A program made the position numbers and the translations under genes. The notes beneath the pieces are model-generated. The model was not told where the DNA came from and did not search any database. It was given only the letters and a program-made list of their open reading frames with translations. This document shows, in pieces, positions 34,004-45,321 of a stretch of DNA of 46,511 nucleotides (its first letter is position 1; each line of letters begins with the position of its first letter). The stretch is from Holosporales bacterium (lineage in GTDB: Bacteria > Pseudomonadota > Alphaproteobacteria > RUG11792): positions 1 to 46,511 of the forward strand of contig JAIRWL010000020.1 of assembly GCA_031268935.1 (NCBI GenBank), given 5' to 3'.

Positions 34004-34756
34004 CTATAAATTCCAATCAACCAAAGATGCCAAATAATCCCACTCATCCACTTCAAACCAATCATCCAAATCATCCAAGTAATTAAAGGGATCGAAATTA
34101 GGTTCAGCCGCGGGTCCTTCGTCCGGTTCCGCCTCAACCGAGAATCCTAAGGCTGGTTGGGGCTCGACGCTCCCGGCGCCTTCATCCTGAGGAGAGCCAT
34201 CTGCATTTCCCAAAATGGGTAAAACTAGGGGAGGGGGTGGTGCTACTACTCCTGGCTCTTCAATTGGATCTACAGGAGAGGAGGCGTCTCGCACTCCCTG
34301 TGGTTCATCTCTAACTAAGAAACGATACTTTTCCCTACACCCTAAGGGCGAATGGGGAGGTAGCTGGGCCGCTATGTAATACCACTTAGATGGCATTGTG
34401 ACTAAATTCGGATCACTTCCTAGCTTCCTTAAAAGGGTTATCTCAGGAGGAGACCAGCACGAGCTTTTACTGGCGGTTAATAGTTCCATCTGCTCAGGGC
34501 TCAACTGCCGACAAAGATCCAAACGTTTACCCAAGCGTGAGTGAGGAAACCTACGAAAGAAATCCCCTCGAGGCCCGAACATAGTGGGATCTATCAGAGG
34601 AGGACGATAGCCCAGCTGCACGCCATTTCCATCAGCGGTAGGGACAAAAATCAAAGAAGAGAGTGGGAGCATTCTATGAGAGCGTTTAACTATCCTGGAA
34701 CAATACCCGGAGCAGATCACCAGGCTGCATAGAAGGACGGCTAGGAATTTATTCAT
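34004..34756 (-). CDS. Secreted protein with Pro-rich middle and acidic aromatic tail
   Basis: 250 residues from the ATG at 34754-34756, chosen for the signal peptide that follows (MNKFLAVLLCSLVICSGYCS); the frame is open to 34792. After a basic stretch (RIVKRSHRM) comes a domain of about 110 residues with several Cys and Trp. Then follow a Pro/Gly/Glu linker (about 140-215) and a very acidic, aromatic tail whose core is LDDLDDWFEVDEWDYLASL. No family recognised. There is no clear ribosome binding site. It is divergent from the secreted gene at 35035 and convergent with pntB. Confidence 0.65.
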   Translation of the reverse strand: MNKFLAVLLCSLVICSGYCSRIVKRSHRMLPLSSLIFVPTADGNGVQLGYRPPLIDPTMFGPRGDFFRRFPHSRLGKRLDLCRQLSPEQMELLTASKSSCWSPPEITLLRKLGSDPNLVTMPSKWYYIAAQLPPHSPLGCREKYRFLVRDEPQGVRDASSPVDPIEEPGVVAPPPPLVLPILGNADGSPQDEGAGSVEPQPALGFSVEAEPDEGPAAEPNFDPFNYLDDLDDWFEVDEWDYLASLVDWNL

Positions 34757-34916
34757 TTCGATCGGCCGGTTGAAATACTCTCCCCATACCATTAAGTCTA
34801 ACAGCGATCCCGAAGAATTGCACTCAAAATCTTTCAGTTGAAGTATTCGGGAATAGCGTCAGACGATAGAATTCAAGTTACACAACCAAATATGACAAAA
34901 GAGTAACGTAAAATAC

Positions 34917-34946
34917 TTGACTTCAGGTAATGAAAAGAAGTATAAA
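34917..34946 (+). promoter_or_regulatory. Sigma70 promoter of the gene at 35035
   Basis: TTGACT (34917-34922), an 18-base spacer and TATAAA (34941-34946). The leader to the ATG at 35035 would be about 80 bases. Confidence 0.65.
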
Positions 34947-35034
34947 TATCATTCAAGCGGGGGCCTTAGAGAACTTAATTTCAATAGGTTAGGTTTTCAG
35001 ACTCGGCTGGAACCATTCATCAAAGGAGGTAATA

Positions 35035-35586
35035 ATGAAAATAGGAACGAAATTAACATTAGTTTTACTGGGATTGACCTCGGTAACCCAATCTTGGGCT
35101 AGTCACCGAGCCAGGAACGAGAAGCACGTAGTCCAGGCAAACACACGCCCCATTGAACAAACAGACAAATTGGTTGTCACAGTGGTGGAGTCTCCATGGC
35201 AACACATGGGAAGGCTATTCGAAAACCTGGCCCCAGCTATGGCTTGGATACAAACCCTAGGACAGCCTGAGATCGGTGAGGGATTGCAGCACCTCATACC
35301 CCTGCTGGACGACATGGCAACACTGGCTCAACAGTTAGAAATACCCGACCCCACGGGGGATGTACGTAATGTCATCGAACGAGGGCAGGACCCGACGGCA
35401 AATGCGGGGGCGCTCATCATGGTGTTGCGTTTGACTTTTGACAGATTGACAGACACGGTTCGAGGGCAAATGCCTCCGGGAGCAGCCGAGTTCGGCAAAC
35501 CGGGAGACCCGGTTCTCTGCAGTGTAACTAGGGAGAGCGTGAATAGATTCGGAACGCCCAGTAAAAGATCCGTTGCAAAACGGTAG
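35035..35586 (+). CDS. Small secreted protein, unknown function
   Basis: 183 residues. An excellent ribosome binding site (AAAGGAGGT) precedes the ATG. The signal peptide is MKIGTKLTLVLLGLTSVTQS, with WA-S as the likely cleavage site. The mature part is a mix of amphipathic helices (HMGRLFENLAPAMAWIQTLG, then GLQHLIPLLDDMATLAQQL) and ends in a basic tail (PSKRSVAKR). No recognised domain. It has its own good promoter. Downstream more than 1 kb holds no convincing gene. Confidence 0.75.
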   Translation: MKIGTKLTLVLLGLTSVTQSWASHRARNEKHVVQANTRPIEQTDKLVVTVVESPWQHMGRLFENLAPAMAWIQTLGQPEIGEGLQHLIPLLDDMATLAQQLEIPDPTGDVRNVIERGQDPTANAGALIMVLRLTFDRLTDTVRGQMPPGAAEFGKPGDPVLCSVTRESVNRFGTPSKRSVAKR

Positions 35587-36829
35587 ATGGACCTGCAAAA
35601 GCATTAAGGCTCAGTGCTTCATATCCTCATGCTTTAGAAAAGAGAGAAGGGTCCGAGATATCAATTGTGTTTATGTTATAGATAGGTTGGGGGCCTTCCA
35701 CATGACAGAACAGGTAACAGGAGTAGATCACCATCACTGGTAAGGGAAGGTAGGGTATGAGTATCCACGGAAGGATATGCGGCAAGAAGGTCCAGATAGG
35801 CCATCACTAAAAGTTAGTTTTAATTGTAATTGACTTAGGGTAACGATGGCTGTGTCTAGCCCCAAAGTCCGTCCAATTACGACCCAGAATAGTCAGCGCC
35901 CCACAAGTTGGAAAGACAATAGAAGGTTAATTGTATTATGAGGGAGGGACTAGGGCTTAAGGAAGGCTTCCAGAGAGGCCAAGAGAAGTCCCGGGCTTTT
36001 GAGTCAGTCCATCCCTTGGACACAGCCAAGATTAGTTATATTTGGGGGCGGGGGCCGGGGAGGCCGCAGAAGCTGGGTCACCAAACAGGGCCCTTATAGG
36101 AACATCCCACCGGGAGCGGCTCTCTTAGGTATTATCTCGGGGACCCTAGGATTGGGATTACACTCGAATTACAGGGATTTAGGGGGAGGGTGGTAAGCAG
36201 AGCTGGGAGCCATGTAGTCCTTAGGATAAGCAGAGACAGGTCTTACGAGAGAGCACAGCTCAAGCCTAGTCCCCTCATAGCAACGGAAAGCAAGTTAGCG
36301 CAGTGGTGGTCCGGGTCATTGGTATGTTGTCCCAGTGGAAGGTTCGAGGTAGAAGGTGAGGTCGAGGGTCACATTTCGGCCCCCACACGGGGCAGGGTCC
36401 CGGTTTATCCGACCAGCGCAGTCAGCAGTTGGAGGGCCAGTAGGGGGTTCTGCGTATGGGTTCTCACCCATGGGGCAAGACCCGCACGCATCCCACGCAG
36501 TAACTTGGGAGCAGGTGACTTAGGAGGTCCCGGGGCTCCTCAGCAGAGGTAAAGACAGGTCGTCCCGTGCGGTCCCAGAAGATCACAATCCGGGGACCTC
36601 AGGGGGCCAAGCATTTCGAGATCCTTCCCCCATGACCCCCGCAAATGCATCGGTTGCAGACGCAGGTCATTACACTTCGGGCTCAGCGGATCCGTAATCA
36701 TCCAAGCCGGGATTCCCTTCATCTTGCACATCCGGTTCGGACGCGGGATCAGGGGCAGGTGGACCAGGGCGGATCACAGGGCCGAGTGGGTCCTCAAGGC
36801 CCTGTTACTCTTCAGGGACATCAGACACT
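35587..36829. other. GC-rich stretch without a convincing gene
   Basis: About 1.2 kb rich in G runs. Two plus-strand frames (35999-36196 and 36190-36552) are open, but their translations are low in hydrophobic core, rich in Gly, Arg, Ser and Pro, and lack a ribosome binding site or signal peptide. I therefore treat them as chance frames or remnants. A segment near 36295-36360 resembles tRNA D- and T-arms but cannot fold into a full tRNA. No transposase or phage gene is visible. Confidence 0.4.
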
Positions 36830-37324
36830 TTAGTGAATTGGGGGAGATATCGAAGCCCCCCCCCACCCGGCAAGTAACGTAAGGCGCTGGAAATTCCTCT
36901 TATATCGGGCGAGGGAGGTCTTATATCCCTGATATAGGCCTGAGCCCGCTCCAATGAGCCCTCCACTCAGTAGGCAAATCAGGCGGGAATGTTTTATCTC
37001 AGGCTCTGTCGATACGAGAGCTTTACTAGCGAGCCAGCCGAAACCCAATCCGGCGATGACTCCGCTAATTCCCCCGCCAGCTATATTCAGGATATACTTC
37101 GAATTCCCTTTTATTGCTCCCGGCCATGATCTTAATGATTCGATGATTTCTTGCATATAACTTGCATTACCTAGATTTTGATATAACTCCGTTTGTAGCT
37201 TGGTTAGGAAGGCCTCTGCCGCCTCTCTCTGTTTATCCGTTAGTTTGATCTCGAAGCCTGCTTCGGCGTTATTAGAGATAGTGATGCTGGCTAGAATAAG
37301 CGTCCCTAGTATTATTTTTTTCAT
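36830..37324 (-). CDS. Secreted or membrane protein with glycine-rich hydrophobic segments
   Basis: 164 residues. GGGAGGA precedes the ATG. The signal peptide is MKKIILGTLILASITISNNA-EAG. After a helical region of about 50 residues come two Gly-rich hydrophobic stretches: about 78-102 (LNIAGGGISGVIAGLGFGW) and about 118-136 (LICLLSGGLIGAGSGLY). They resemble membrane-inserting glycine-zipper helices. The tail is basic. A nine-C tract (36856-36864) near the 3' end encodes Trp-Gly-Gly, and slippage there would exchange the last dozen residues. No family recognised. A good promoter lies upstream. Confidence 0.65.
   Translation of the reverse strand: MKKIILGTLILASITISNNAEAGFEIKLTDKQREAAEAFLTKLQTELYQNLGNASYMQEIIESLRSWPGAIKGNSKYILNIAGGGISGVIAGLGFGWLASKALVSTEPEIKHSRLICLLSGGLIGAGSGLYQGYKTSLARYKRNFQRLTLLAGWGGASISPPIH
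36856..36864 (-). repeat. 9-base C/G homopolymer near 3' end of secreted gene
   Basis: Nine C on the plus strand (G in the coding sense), 24 bases before the stop codon. One G fewer gives a C-terminus of about 18 residues (GGLRYLPQFTKVSDVPEE from the tract). One G more gives a longer, basic one. Confidence 0.7.
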
Positions 37325-37358
37325 AGTCTTTAATCCTCCCTTTGAGCTACCATCGGGT

Positions 37359-37386
37359 ATTATATCCTCTATAATATCCCTTGTAA
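37359..37386 (-). promoter_or_regulatory. Sigma70 promoter of the gene ending at 36830
   Basis: On the minus strand TTACAA (37381-37386), a 16-base spacer and a perfect TATAAT (37359-37364), giving a leader of about 28 bases. Confidence 0.65.
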
Positions 37387-37543
37387 GTACTCTGCTTCTG
37401 TTGGTAATTTTCTCACAATTTTATTGATTATGTACTAACGGGGCCGCCCGGAAAGTCTCCATATTGTTTAAACTCTCGCGCAATTTGTGCTATGTTTACT
37501 TCGATGGATGTTGTTGCACTCTTCGCTTTCCCCTCGATGAGCC

Positions 37544-38323
37544 TTGGTTAGACCCCGTAGAAAGAAAATTTTAAAAAAACTTCCGGTTGGGAAGATAGTT
37601 CCGAACCTGGCGACATTGGCATCCCTTTTCGTCGGGCTGACTCAGGTCCGGTTTGCCATTTCATCTCAATGGGAATGGGTAGTGGGGGCCGCCATCGTCT
37701 CGGTCTTCCTCGATGCAACCGATGGACGTTTGGCCCGATATTTAAATGCTTGCAGTAGATTTGGGGCTGAACTTGATTCTCTAGCGGATTTTGCTGTCTT
37801 CGGCCTATGTCCGGCCTTCGTGATGTATTTCTACAGTCTCGCTAAGTTGGATAGAGTTGGTTGGATCGTTGCGGTATTTTTCACCATTTGCATGTGCTTA
37901 AGATTGGCCCGATTTAATACTCATGATATCGAGAATATAAAAAATCCATTAGCTGGAAAGTTTTTCACGGGAGTGCCGGCTCCGGCTGGGGCTCTCCTAG
38001 CCATGTTGCCTATCATCCTATATAACGCCTCCAATCTTGATCTTTTTACAAATGAGTATTTATCTGCAGTGAGCGTGGTCTCTTCTGGTATTCTATGTAT
38101 TTCTAGAATTCCGACTATATCAATCAAAAAATTTCATGTAAAACGTGAGCGATACACATTATTCTTGTTATGCATTGTTGTATCTGCGTGCCTTACTTTT
38201 GCTTTTACCTGGAAGGCCTTGTGTTTTATCATGATGGCCTATATCGTGTCCATATTCTTTACAGCAAAGAAAGCAAAGTTATTATTACACGATTGCGATG
38301 ATCAAGCGTCTTCAACTCAATAA
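37544..38323 (+). CDS. pssA: CDP-diacylglycerol-serine O-phosphatidyltransferase
   Basis: 259 residues from a TTG start; no in-frame ATG is near. It is a membrane enzyme that makes phosphatidylserine, the precursor of phosphatidylethanolamine. The CDP-alcohol phosphotransferase motif is complete: Asp57, Asp60, Gly61, Ala64, Arg65, Gly74, Asp78 and Asp82. About six to eight membrane helices follow. The type II (Bacillus-like) PssA subfamily fits best, from length and the basic N-terminus with PNLATLASLFVGL. psd, its usual partner, is not adjacent. It overlaps recF by 26 bases, an unusually long overlap that suggests coupling. Confidence 0.9.
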   Translation: MVRPRRKKILKKLPVGKIVPNLATLASLFVGLTQVRFAISSQWEWVVGAAIVSVFLDATDGRLARYLNACSRFGAELDSLADFAVFGLCPAFVMYFYSLAKLDRVGWIVAVFFTICMCLRLARFNTHDIENIKNPLAGKFFTGVPAPAGALLAMLPIILYNASNLDLFTNEYLSAVSVVSSGILCISRIPTISIKKFHVKRERYTLFLLCIVVSACLTFAFTWKALCFIMMAYIVSIFFTAKKAKLLLHDCDDQASSTQ

Positions 38324-39431
38324 TTTTAGGAATTACGAAGATATTAGACTAATAATTCCGGATCTATCTAGTATAATAGTGCTATATGGGAATAATGGAG
38401 AAGGTAAGACAAATATCCTGGAATCCATTTCTCTATTCTCTGAGTTTGGTAGCTTAAGAAGGGCAAAATACGACGAAATAGTAAATGGTAATTTAAAATA
38501 TGGTCACTGGGGAGTTACGATGGATACTCCGATCTGTACCTTCTCGATGACCTACGATAGACCGACCGGTAGAAAGGTTCACAAAATCGACGGCAATGCA
38601 CGCAGGAATTTATCAGAATTTGCGAAAAATTATTACGTTTTATGGCTGACTTATGAGATGGATAGGCTATTTCTTCAATCTCCATCTGCTCGACGCGATT
38701 TTATAGATCTGCTTTGCTCGGTTAGTTCTGTAGAACACATGAAAAATGTTAGGAATTACGAGAAATTAACAAAAGATAGGCTTAAGATTTTGAAAAATTA
38801 TGTTAACGGAAACAGAAAAGAAGATATCGAAAAATGGCTTAGTGTCCTCGAAAATCAAATTGTAGAACTGGGAATTAAGATTGCAAATAAAAGAATGAAG
38901 ACTGTAGTTGAACTTGAAATGAATCAAATAAAAGACGGATTTCCAATATTCAAAAATGAAATGACAGGGGGCATCGAGCATAGTATACTGCCCCTCGGTA
39001 ATTCGTCAGAAAAAACTGAACTTTACGAGAGAGAGCTTCGTGACAGAAGAGATAGGGATGGATTTTCCGGTATGACGACTTTTGGTCCAAACAGAAGCGA
39101 CTGGAAAGTCCTCTATGTTGATAAAATGATCGATGCCTCCCTATGTTCCGCTGGTGAGCAAAAAATGCTACTAAATGGAGTATTTTTATCATTCGTTGCG
39201 AGTCGTTTGAAAGAGGATTCGCGACATCTGTTATTGCTTCTGGATGATATCGTGGCCTATTTAGATGGTAGTCACCGAGCATTGCTTTTTTCCAATATCA
39301 GGAAGTTTGTTGATCGACATGCGAAGAAATTGAGCGTCTGGTTGTCTGGTACTAGCAAAGAATTGTTCTCAGATTTAGGAAGAGATGTGACCTTTTTTTT
39401 GGTTCATAACGGCATCGTTAAGGAAGGGTGA
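38298..39431 (+). CDS. recF: DNA recombination/repair protein RecF
   Basis: 377 residues. RecF is an SMC-like ATPase that helps load RecA at gaps. Walker A GNNGEGKT is at 31-38, preceded by the family start MIKRLQLNNFRNYE. The signature region is SAGEQKMLL and the Walker B region LLLLDDIVAYLD. It lies 6 bases before gyrB, the common recF-gyrB pair, but dnaA and dnaN, which often come before, are not here. Confidence 0.93.
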   Translation: MIKRLQLNNFRNYEDIRLIIPDLSSIIVLYGNNGEGKTNILESISLFSEFGSLRRAKYDEIVNGNLKYGHWGVTMDTPICTFSMTYDRPTGRKVHKIDGNARRNLSEFAKNYYVLWLTYEMDRLFLQSPSARRDFIDLLCSVSSVEHMKNVRNYEKLTKDRLKILKNYVNGNRKEDIEKWLSVLENQIVELGIKIANKRMKTVVELEMNQIKDGFPIFKNEMTGGIEHSILPLGNSSEKTELYERELRDRRDRDGFSGMTTFGPNRSDWKVLYVDKMIDASLCSAGEQKMLLNGVFLSFVASRLKEDSRHLLLLLDDIVAYLDGSHRALLFSNIRKFVDRHAKKLSVWLSGTSKELFSDLGRDVTFFLVHNGIVKEG

Positions 39432-41846
<2,415 letters not shown>

Positions 41847-41858
41847 GTTATACGGATC

Positions 41859-41886
41859 TTTGCGATTTCGAGAAGTGTGTTATAAT
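41859..41886 (+). promoter_or_regulatory. Promoter of rnpB
   Basis: A perfect TATAAT (41881-41886) with a weak -35 (TTTGCG, 41859-41864; 16-base spacer). It would start RNA near 41893-41899, matching the expected 5' end of RNase P RNA. Confidence 0.55.
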
Positions 41887-41898
41887 AGATGTTGAAGT

Positions 41899-42303
41899 GT
41901 GAATTTGGTGATTGATCGCTGAAAAGTAATTTTCAGAGGAAAGTCCGGGCTTCGTGTGGGCAAGGTGCCGGATAACGTCCGGCGTCGGGGGTTGAAAAAT
42001 CTTCGATAGGGAAAGTGCAACAGAAAAGATACCGCCTCTACTCGACATTTGTTGAATGGGGTAAGGGTGAAATGGCGACGGTAAGAGCGCACCGCACGAT
42101 TGGTAACGATTGTGGCTTTGCAAACCCCACCTGAAGAAAGACCAAATAGAGGTGGCGCGGATACTTCTGTTATTCGTGAGAGCCTGCACTCACAGTCACC
42201 TGGGTAGGTCGCTCGAGCTCATCGGTAACGGTGCGCCTAGATGAATGATCAATCAGAAGAATTGTGTTTCTTCGGACAGAACCCGGCTTATAGCCAGATT
42301 CAT
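41899..42303 (+). ncRNA. rnpB: RNase P RNA (bacterial type A)
   Basis: The catalytic RNA that matures tRNA 5' ends. Conserved core blocks appear in order: GAGGAAAGTCCGGGC (about 41936), GGAAAGTGCAACAGAAA (about 42009), GGTAAGAGCGCACCG (about 42079), and the 3' core ACAGAACCCGGCTTATAG (42276-42293). Helix P1 is formed by GAATTTGGT (41901-41909) with GCCAGATTC (42293-42301). The ends are estimated from P1. The overall length of about 400 bases is usual. It lies between gyrB and the Tim44-like gene. Confidence 0.95.
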
Positions 42304-42319
42304 GCTGGTCTTTTTTTTT
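42294..42319 (+). terminator. Intrinsic terminator of rnpB
   Basis: CCAG (42294-42297) and CTGG (42305-42308) flank a 7-base loop and are followed by TC and nine T (42311-42319). The short stem reuses the 3' strand of helix P1, so termination and the mature fold compete for the same bases. Confidence 0.6.
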
Positions 42320-42330
42320 GAAGGGAGTTT

Positions 42331-42951
42331 ATGGGGATTATTACGATAATCACGGCCGCTTTATCAGGACTCTTTTTGATTGGATTATTCCATAAATTTG
42401 GCAGGATGAAGGGATCTGCCGGATCGAATCAGAGTCCACTCGAAGTCGCGGGAGCCGATTCATTAGGAGCCGAGGCCGTTTCATTGGTTCGCGAAGAAAC
42501 TCACGATGAACCTGATGAATTCCATCGTCTGAGGCAAAAATTTCCAGATTTTTCGGCCTCTGGATTTTCAGTTCAAGCCGATAAATTGTTTGATTCAATA
42601 TTTTCTGCATTTGCTTCGTCCGAGCTCGATACTCTAAAATCGAGTCTAAGTCCAGCCTTATACCGCAGCTTTATCGAACAAATTCAGAAGCGAGAGAAAA
42701 AAAATCTGAAGCAAGAGATAACGATCAAGCATACAAAAACGACTATGGATAATGTCCAAATTTTGGTGACTAAGGCAAAATTATTTGTCTCGTTCTACGT
42801 TTCTCAGATGAGTGCAATTATTAATTCTGACGGTGTTTCTATGGATAATCCTAATAAACTCTGTCGAAATGTATTGCATAAATGGATATTCGAGAGGAAG
42901 TATACTGATAATGACTGGATTCTTACCAAGACGTCATGCGCCGAAATCTAA
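42331..42951 (+). CDS. Tim44-like domain protein
   Basis: 206 residues. An N-terminal membrane helix (MGIITIITAALSGLFLIGLF) is followed by a low-complexity linker and a Tim44/MRPL45-type domain (about 70-205): FSVQADKLFDSIFSAFASSE, LKSSLSPALYRSFIEQI, and a conserved WIFERKYTDNDWILTKTSC end. The family is typical of alphaproteobacteria and of mitochondria, where Tim44 anchors the import motor. The bacterial role is not settled; a membrane-protein assembly function is inferred. It lies 18 bases before the Sua5/TsaC gene and just after rnpB. Confidence 0.9.
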   Translation: MGIITIITAALSGLFLIGLFHKFGRMKGSAGSNQSPLEVAGADSLGAEAVSLVREETHDEPDEFHRLRQKFPDFSASGFSVQADKLFDSIFSAFASSELDTLKSSLSPALYRSFIEQIQKREKKNLKQEITIKHTKTTMDNVQILVTKAKLFVSFYVSQMSAIINSDGVSMDNPNKLCRNVLHKWIFERKYTDNDWILTKTSCAEI

Positions 42952-42969
42952 ATATCTAACAAAATCACA

Positions 42970-43905
42970 ATGAAAAATATTCAAAGGGCTGTCGAATTAT
43001 TAAAAAGGGGAGACGTTGTTGCGGCCCCAACCGAGACGGTATACGGTCTTTTTGCTGATGCCTGTCGCGATACCGCGATACAAAGAATTTACCAGATAAA
43101 GGGAAGGCCATCTTGTAATCCGCTAATTATTCATGTTTCTGGAATCGAAATGGCAAAACATTTTGCGGTATTCTCGGAAACAGATCTACGCATAGCAACT
43201 TATTTTTGGGAAATTAATAGCTTTCCGTTAACGCTCATACTGAAAGCGATGAATAACATGATCTCGAAATTCGCAACGGCAGGACTCGATACGGTGGCTA
43301 TAAGGGTTCCGCATCATCCTATACCATCTCGTTTGATCACTATGTTTGGGGGCCCGTTGGCGGCTCCGAGCGCTAACACTTCTAATGGCTTAAGTCCTAC
43401 CTCTTTCGATATGGTTTACCGTGATTTGGGTAAGCAATTGCCCCTCATTCTTGATGGTGGTCAATGTTCAGTTGGAATCGAATCGACGATCCTAGATCTG
43501 ACGACGGACCCTTTTTCGATCCTGAGACCGGGTGGAGTGCCGCGGGAAGATATCGAAGATTTCGTTGGATATAAGGTGAATGGTCCAGAGGGTCTAGGTG
43601 ACGAAACAATCGTGGCCCCCGGAATGATGAAGCGGCACTACTCCCCAAATTTACCGCTTAGATGTAACGCTCTGACCGCGACCGAAGGGGAAGCCTTCAT
43701 AGCCTTCGGTCCAAGTGACGTCCCATATGATTTTAATCTCAGCAAGACCGGGAATTTAAGAGAAGCTGCCCGCAATTTATTCTACGCCCTACAGACGTTA
43801 GATAGGCCAGAAAGATATTCAGGCATCGCCGTAGCTCCGATCCCTAATTTCGATTTGGGAGTCGGTATTAACGATAGATTGAACCGGGCCTCGCACAAGC
43901 TTTAA
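42970..43905 (+). CDS. tsaC: L-threonylcarbamoyladenylate synthase (Sua5/TsaC)
   Basis: 311 residues, the full two-domain Sua5 form rather than the short E. coli TsaC. The enzyme makes threonylcarbamoyl-AMP from threonine, bicarbonate and ATP for t6A37 of tRNAs that read ANN codons. The YrdC domain (about 1-200) has VVAAPTETVYGLFADA, KGRPSCNPLIIHV, and the SANTSNGLSPTSF and STILDLT segments. The linker (PGMMKRHYSPNLPL) and the small C-terminal Sua5 domain follow. It is 18 bases after the Tim44-like gene. Confidence 0.92.
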   Translation: MKNIQRAVELLKRGDVVAAPTETVYGLFADACRDTAIQRIYQIKGRPSCNPLIIHVSGIEMAKHFAVFSETDLRIATYFWEINSFPLTLILKAMNNMISKFATAGLDTVAIRVPHHPIPSRLITMFGGPLAAPSANTSNGLSPTSFDMVYRDLGKQLPLILDGGQCSVGIESTILDLTTDPFSILRPGGVPREDIEDFVGYKVNGPEGLGDETIVAPGMMKRHYSPNLPLRCNALTATEGEAFIAFGPSDVPYDFNLSKTGNLREAARNLFYALQTLDRPERYSGIAVAPIPNFDLGVGINDRLNRASHKL

Positions 43906-44389
43906 GTCAGGAATTTCACTGAGGAATGAGACATATCGGTGAATAGCCCCATTCCAGTCAGCTACATAATCCCATCTCAGCAATCTGCAAGGTGACCGGG
44001 GTGGAATAAGTATTCAGGAACAGATTAACGACCACCTACCATACACAGCTCTTTCGAAACCACAGGCTTTCCAAGGAGTAACCCTTCTCATATACCAAGA
44101 GTTATTTTCGATCAATTTGGCTCAATCAATCAGGAACGGCCTATCGGAATCTTTTTGGGAAAAAAGCCCTCACATCAGCTTCCGGGGAGACAGGAAAGTT
44201 AGTGAGGAGTAGACATCGATCACCGCAGATTCAAAAAAATGCTGGGACGATGGCTCCTTCTCAGTGAGGCTCCCTGGGGGGACCTTAGTCCCCCCTTACG
44301 GTAAGGGCCTTGCATGAATCCATCCCCTTGCCGCCCGGCGTATAAAGGAGTTGCATACACCAAATACATCTCCTTGATAATGCTCCCAA
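43906..44389. other. Intergenic region with strong GC hairpin
   Basis: About 480 bases between two convergent genes. Open frames are short and unconvincing. The main structure is the hairpin at 44276-44295. The composition is of the accessory type, so this may be remnant sequence. Confidence 0.4.
44276..44295 (-). terminator. Perfect GC hairpin downstream of secreted gene
   Basis: GGGGGGAC (44276-44283) and GTCCCCCC (44288-44295) pair perfectly around the loop CTTA, about 95 bases after the stop of the minus-strand gene at 44390. There is no T-run on either strand. It resembles the C/G-stem hairpins after the genes at 572 and 2214. Confidence 0.45.
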
Positions 44390-45202
44390 CTATGGAGCGG
44401 CAGCCTCTATAGGAGAAGGCAAATGAATTCTGGCTGCGAATGCCTCCTCTTTAAGCTCCTTTACTTCCGGTAAACGAGCACAGAATTTGGTCATCAAGGG
44501 ACGGGGATCATCCGTTTTTTGTAGGCGAGATAATTTCCTAGCGATAAGCAACAATGACCGAAAAAGTACCTCGTCAGGGAAATATTCCCGGAGGGCCGTA
44601 ATCCTCGCCAGCAAATCCTTCCCCAATACTGGCGCACACCAAAGTGGCCCATCTCTGTTTAGCCCAAATGAGTGATCCAAGATTTCCACCCAGAGGGGCA
44701 CGGCTTCCGCCGGAACTAACCGAGCAACTGGAGCGGGAGCTGGGGCCGGGACCCCAAGCCTTTGGACTAACATCTGAAATCTTGGTGAGTCGAGAACCGC
44801 GTTCAGGGCAGCGCGAAAGGGCCCAACCTGCTGTGCCCAAATCTGACTCGCTATTGTCTCATCTACCGTTGGGACTAGGGCCGGCCATATCCGGGCAGCA
44901 ACTTGAGCAATGATCACGTAATGAGCGGGCTCAGCGAGGGTATGTAGCCCCCTAACGATACCTGGCAGGCGATCCATTAACTGCCTCCGGACCCCTGCTG
45001 TTGGATTCAAATAGTACTTGAGTGTGTTTCGGGTCCAGTACATGTAAGCTACTACTTGGTTTGCGTTGAGGGCTCCGCACTGAGGGAACTTGTCCAAGTT
45101 CTCCATAAAATCACTTGGGACAACCGGGTCCATTGCAACTCCTGGCTGGCTCAGTTGCCCTAGAAGTAGACCTGCGAGAACTATTTTCGATAATTTAATC
45201 AT
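44390..45202 (-). CDS. Secreted helical protein, unknown function
   Basis: 270 residues. GGAAGG precedes the ATG. The signal peptide is MIKLSKIVLAGLLLGQLSQP, with GVA-M as the likely cut. Two helical domains (about 30-148 and 165-255) are joined by a Pro/Ala linker (VPAPAPAPVARLVPAEAVP, about 150-168). No catalytic motif or known family. Its length, signal and GC-rich composition match the other secreted island proteins, but I cannot align it with confidence to the 572-4711 family. A good promoter lies about 115 bases upstream, next to the end of fba. Confidence 0.75.
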   Translation of the reverse strand: MIKLSKIVLAGLLLGQLSQPGVAMDPVVPSDFMENLDKFPQCGALNANQVVAYMYWTRNTLKYYLNPTAGVRRQLMDRLPGIVRGLHTLAEPAHYVIIAQVAARIWPALVPTVDETIASQIWAQQVGPFRAALNAVLDSPRFQMLVQRLGVPAPAPAPVARLVPAEAVPLWVEILDHSFGLNRDGPLWCAPVLGKDLLARITALREYFPDEVLFRSLLLIARKLSRLQKTDDPRPLMTKFCARLPEVKELKEEAFAARIHLPSPIEAAAP

Positions 45203-45321
45203 TTTTCTTCCTTCCCTTCAAATAAAAATAGTCCCTTTAGGTAGAAGCAGCTATAAGAATAGCTTCGCTAAAATTTGGTTATTTATTCTACCGTAAAGTG
45301 GATGTAACCAACTAGGACAGA

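Noticed and set aside
36295-36360. tRNA-like sequence with TAGCGCAGTGGTG and GGTTCGA
   Set aside because: The acceptor and anticodon stems cannot be paired, so it is not a working tRNA and may be chance.
36190-36552. 120-codon plus-strand frame in the G-rich stretch
   Set aside because: Low-complexity Gly/Arg/Ser/Pro translation without start signal, signal peptide or known motif; more likely chance or a remnant.
41848-42189. 113-codon minus-strand frame over rnpB
   Set aside because: It lies entirely in the conserved RNase P RNA, whose sequence is fixed by RNA structure; no protein signature.
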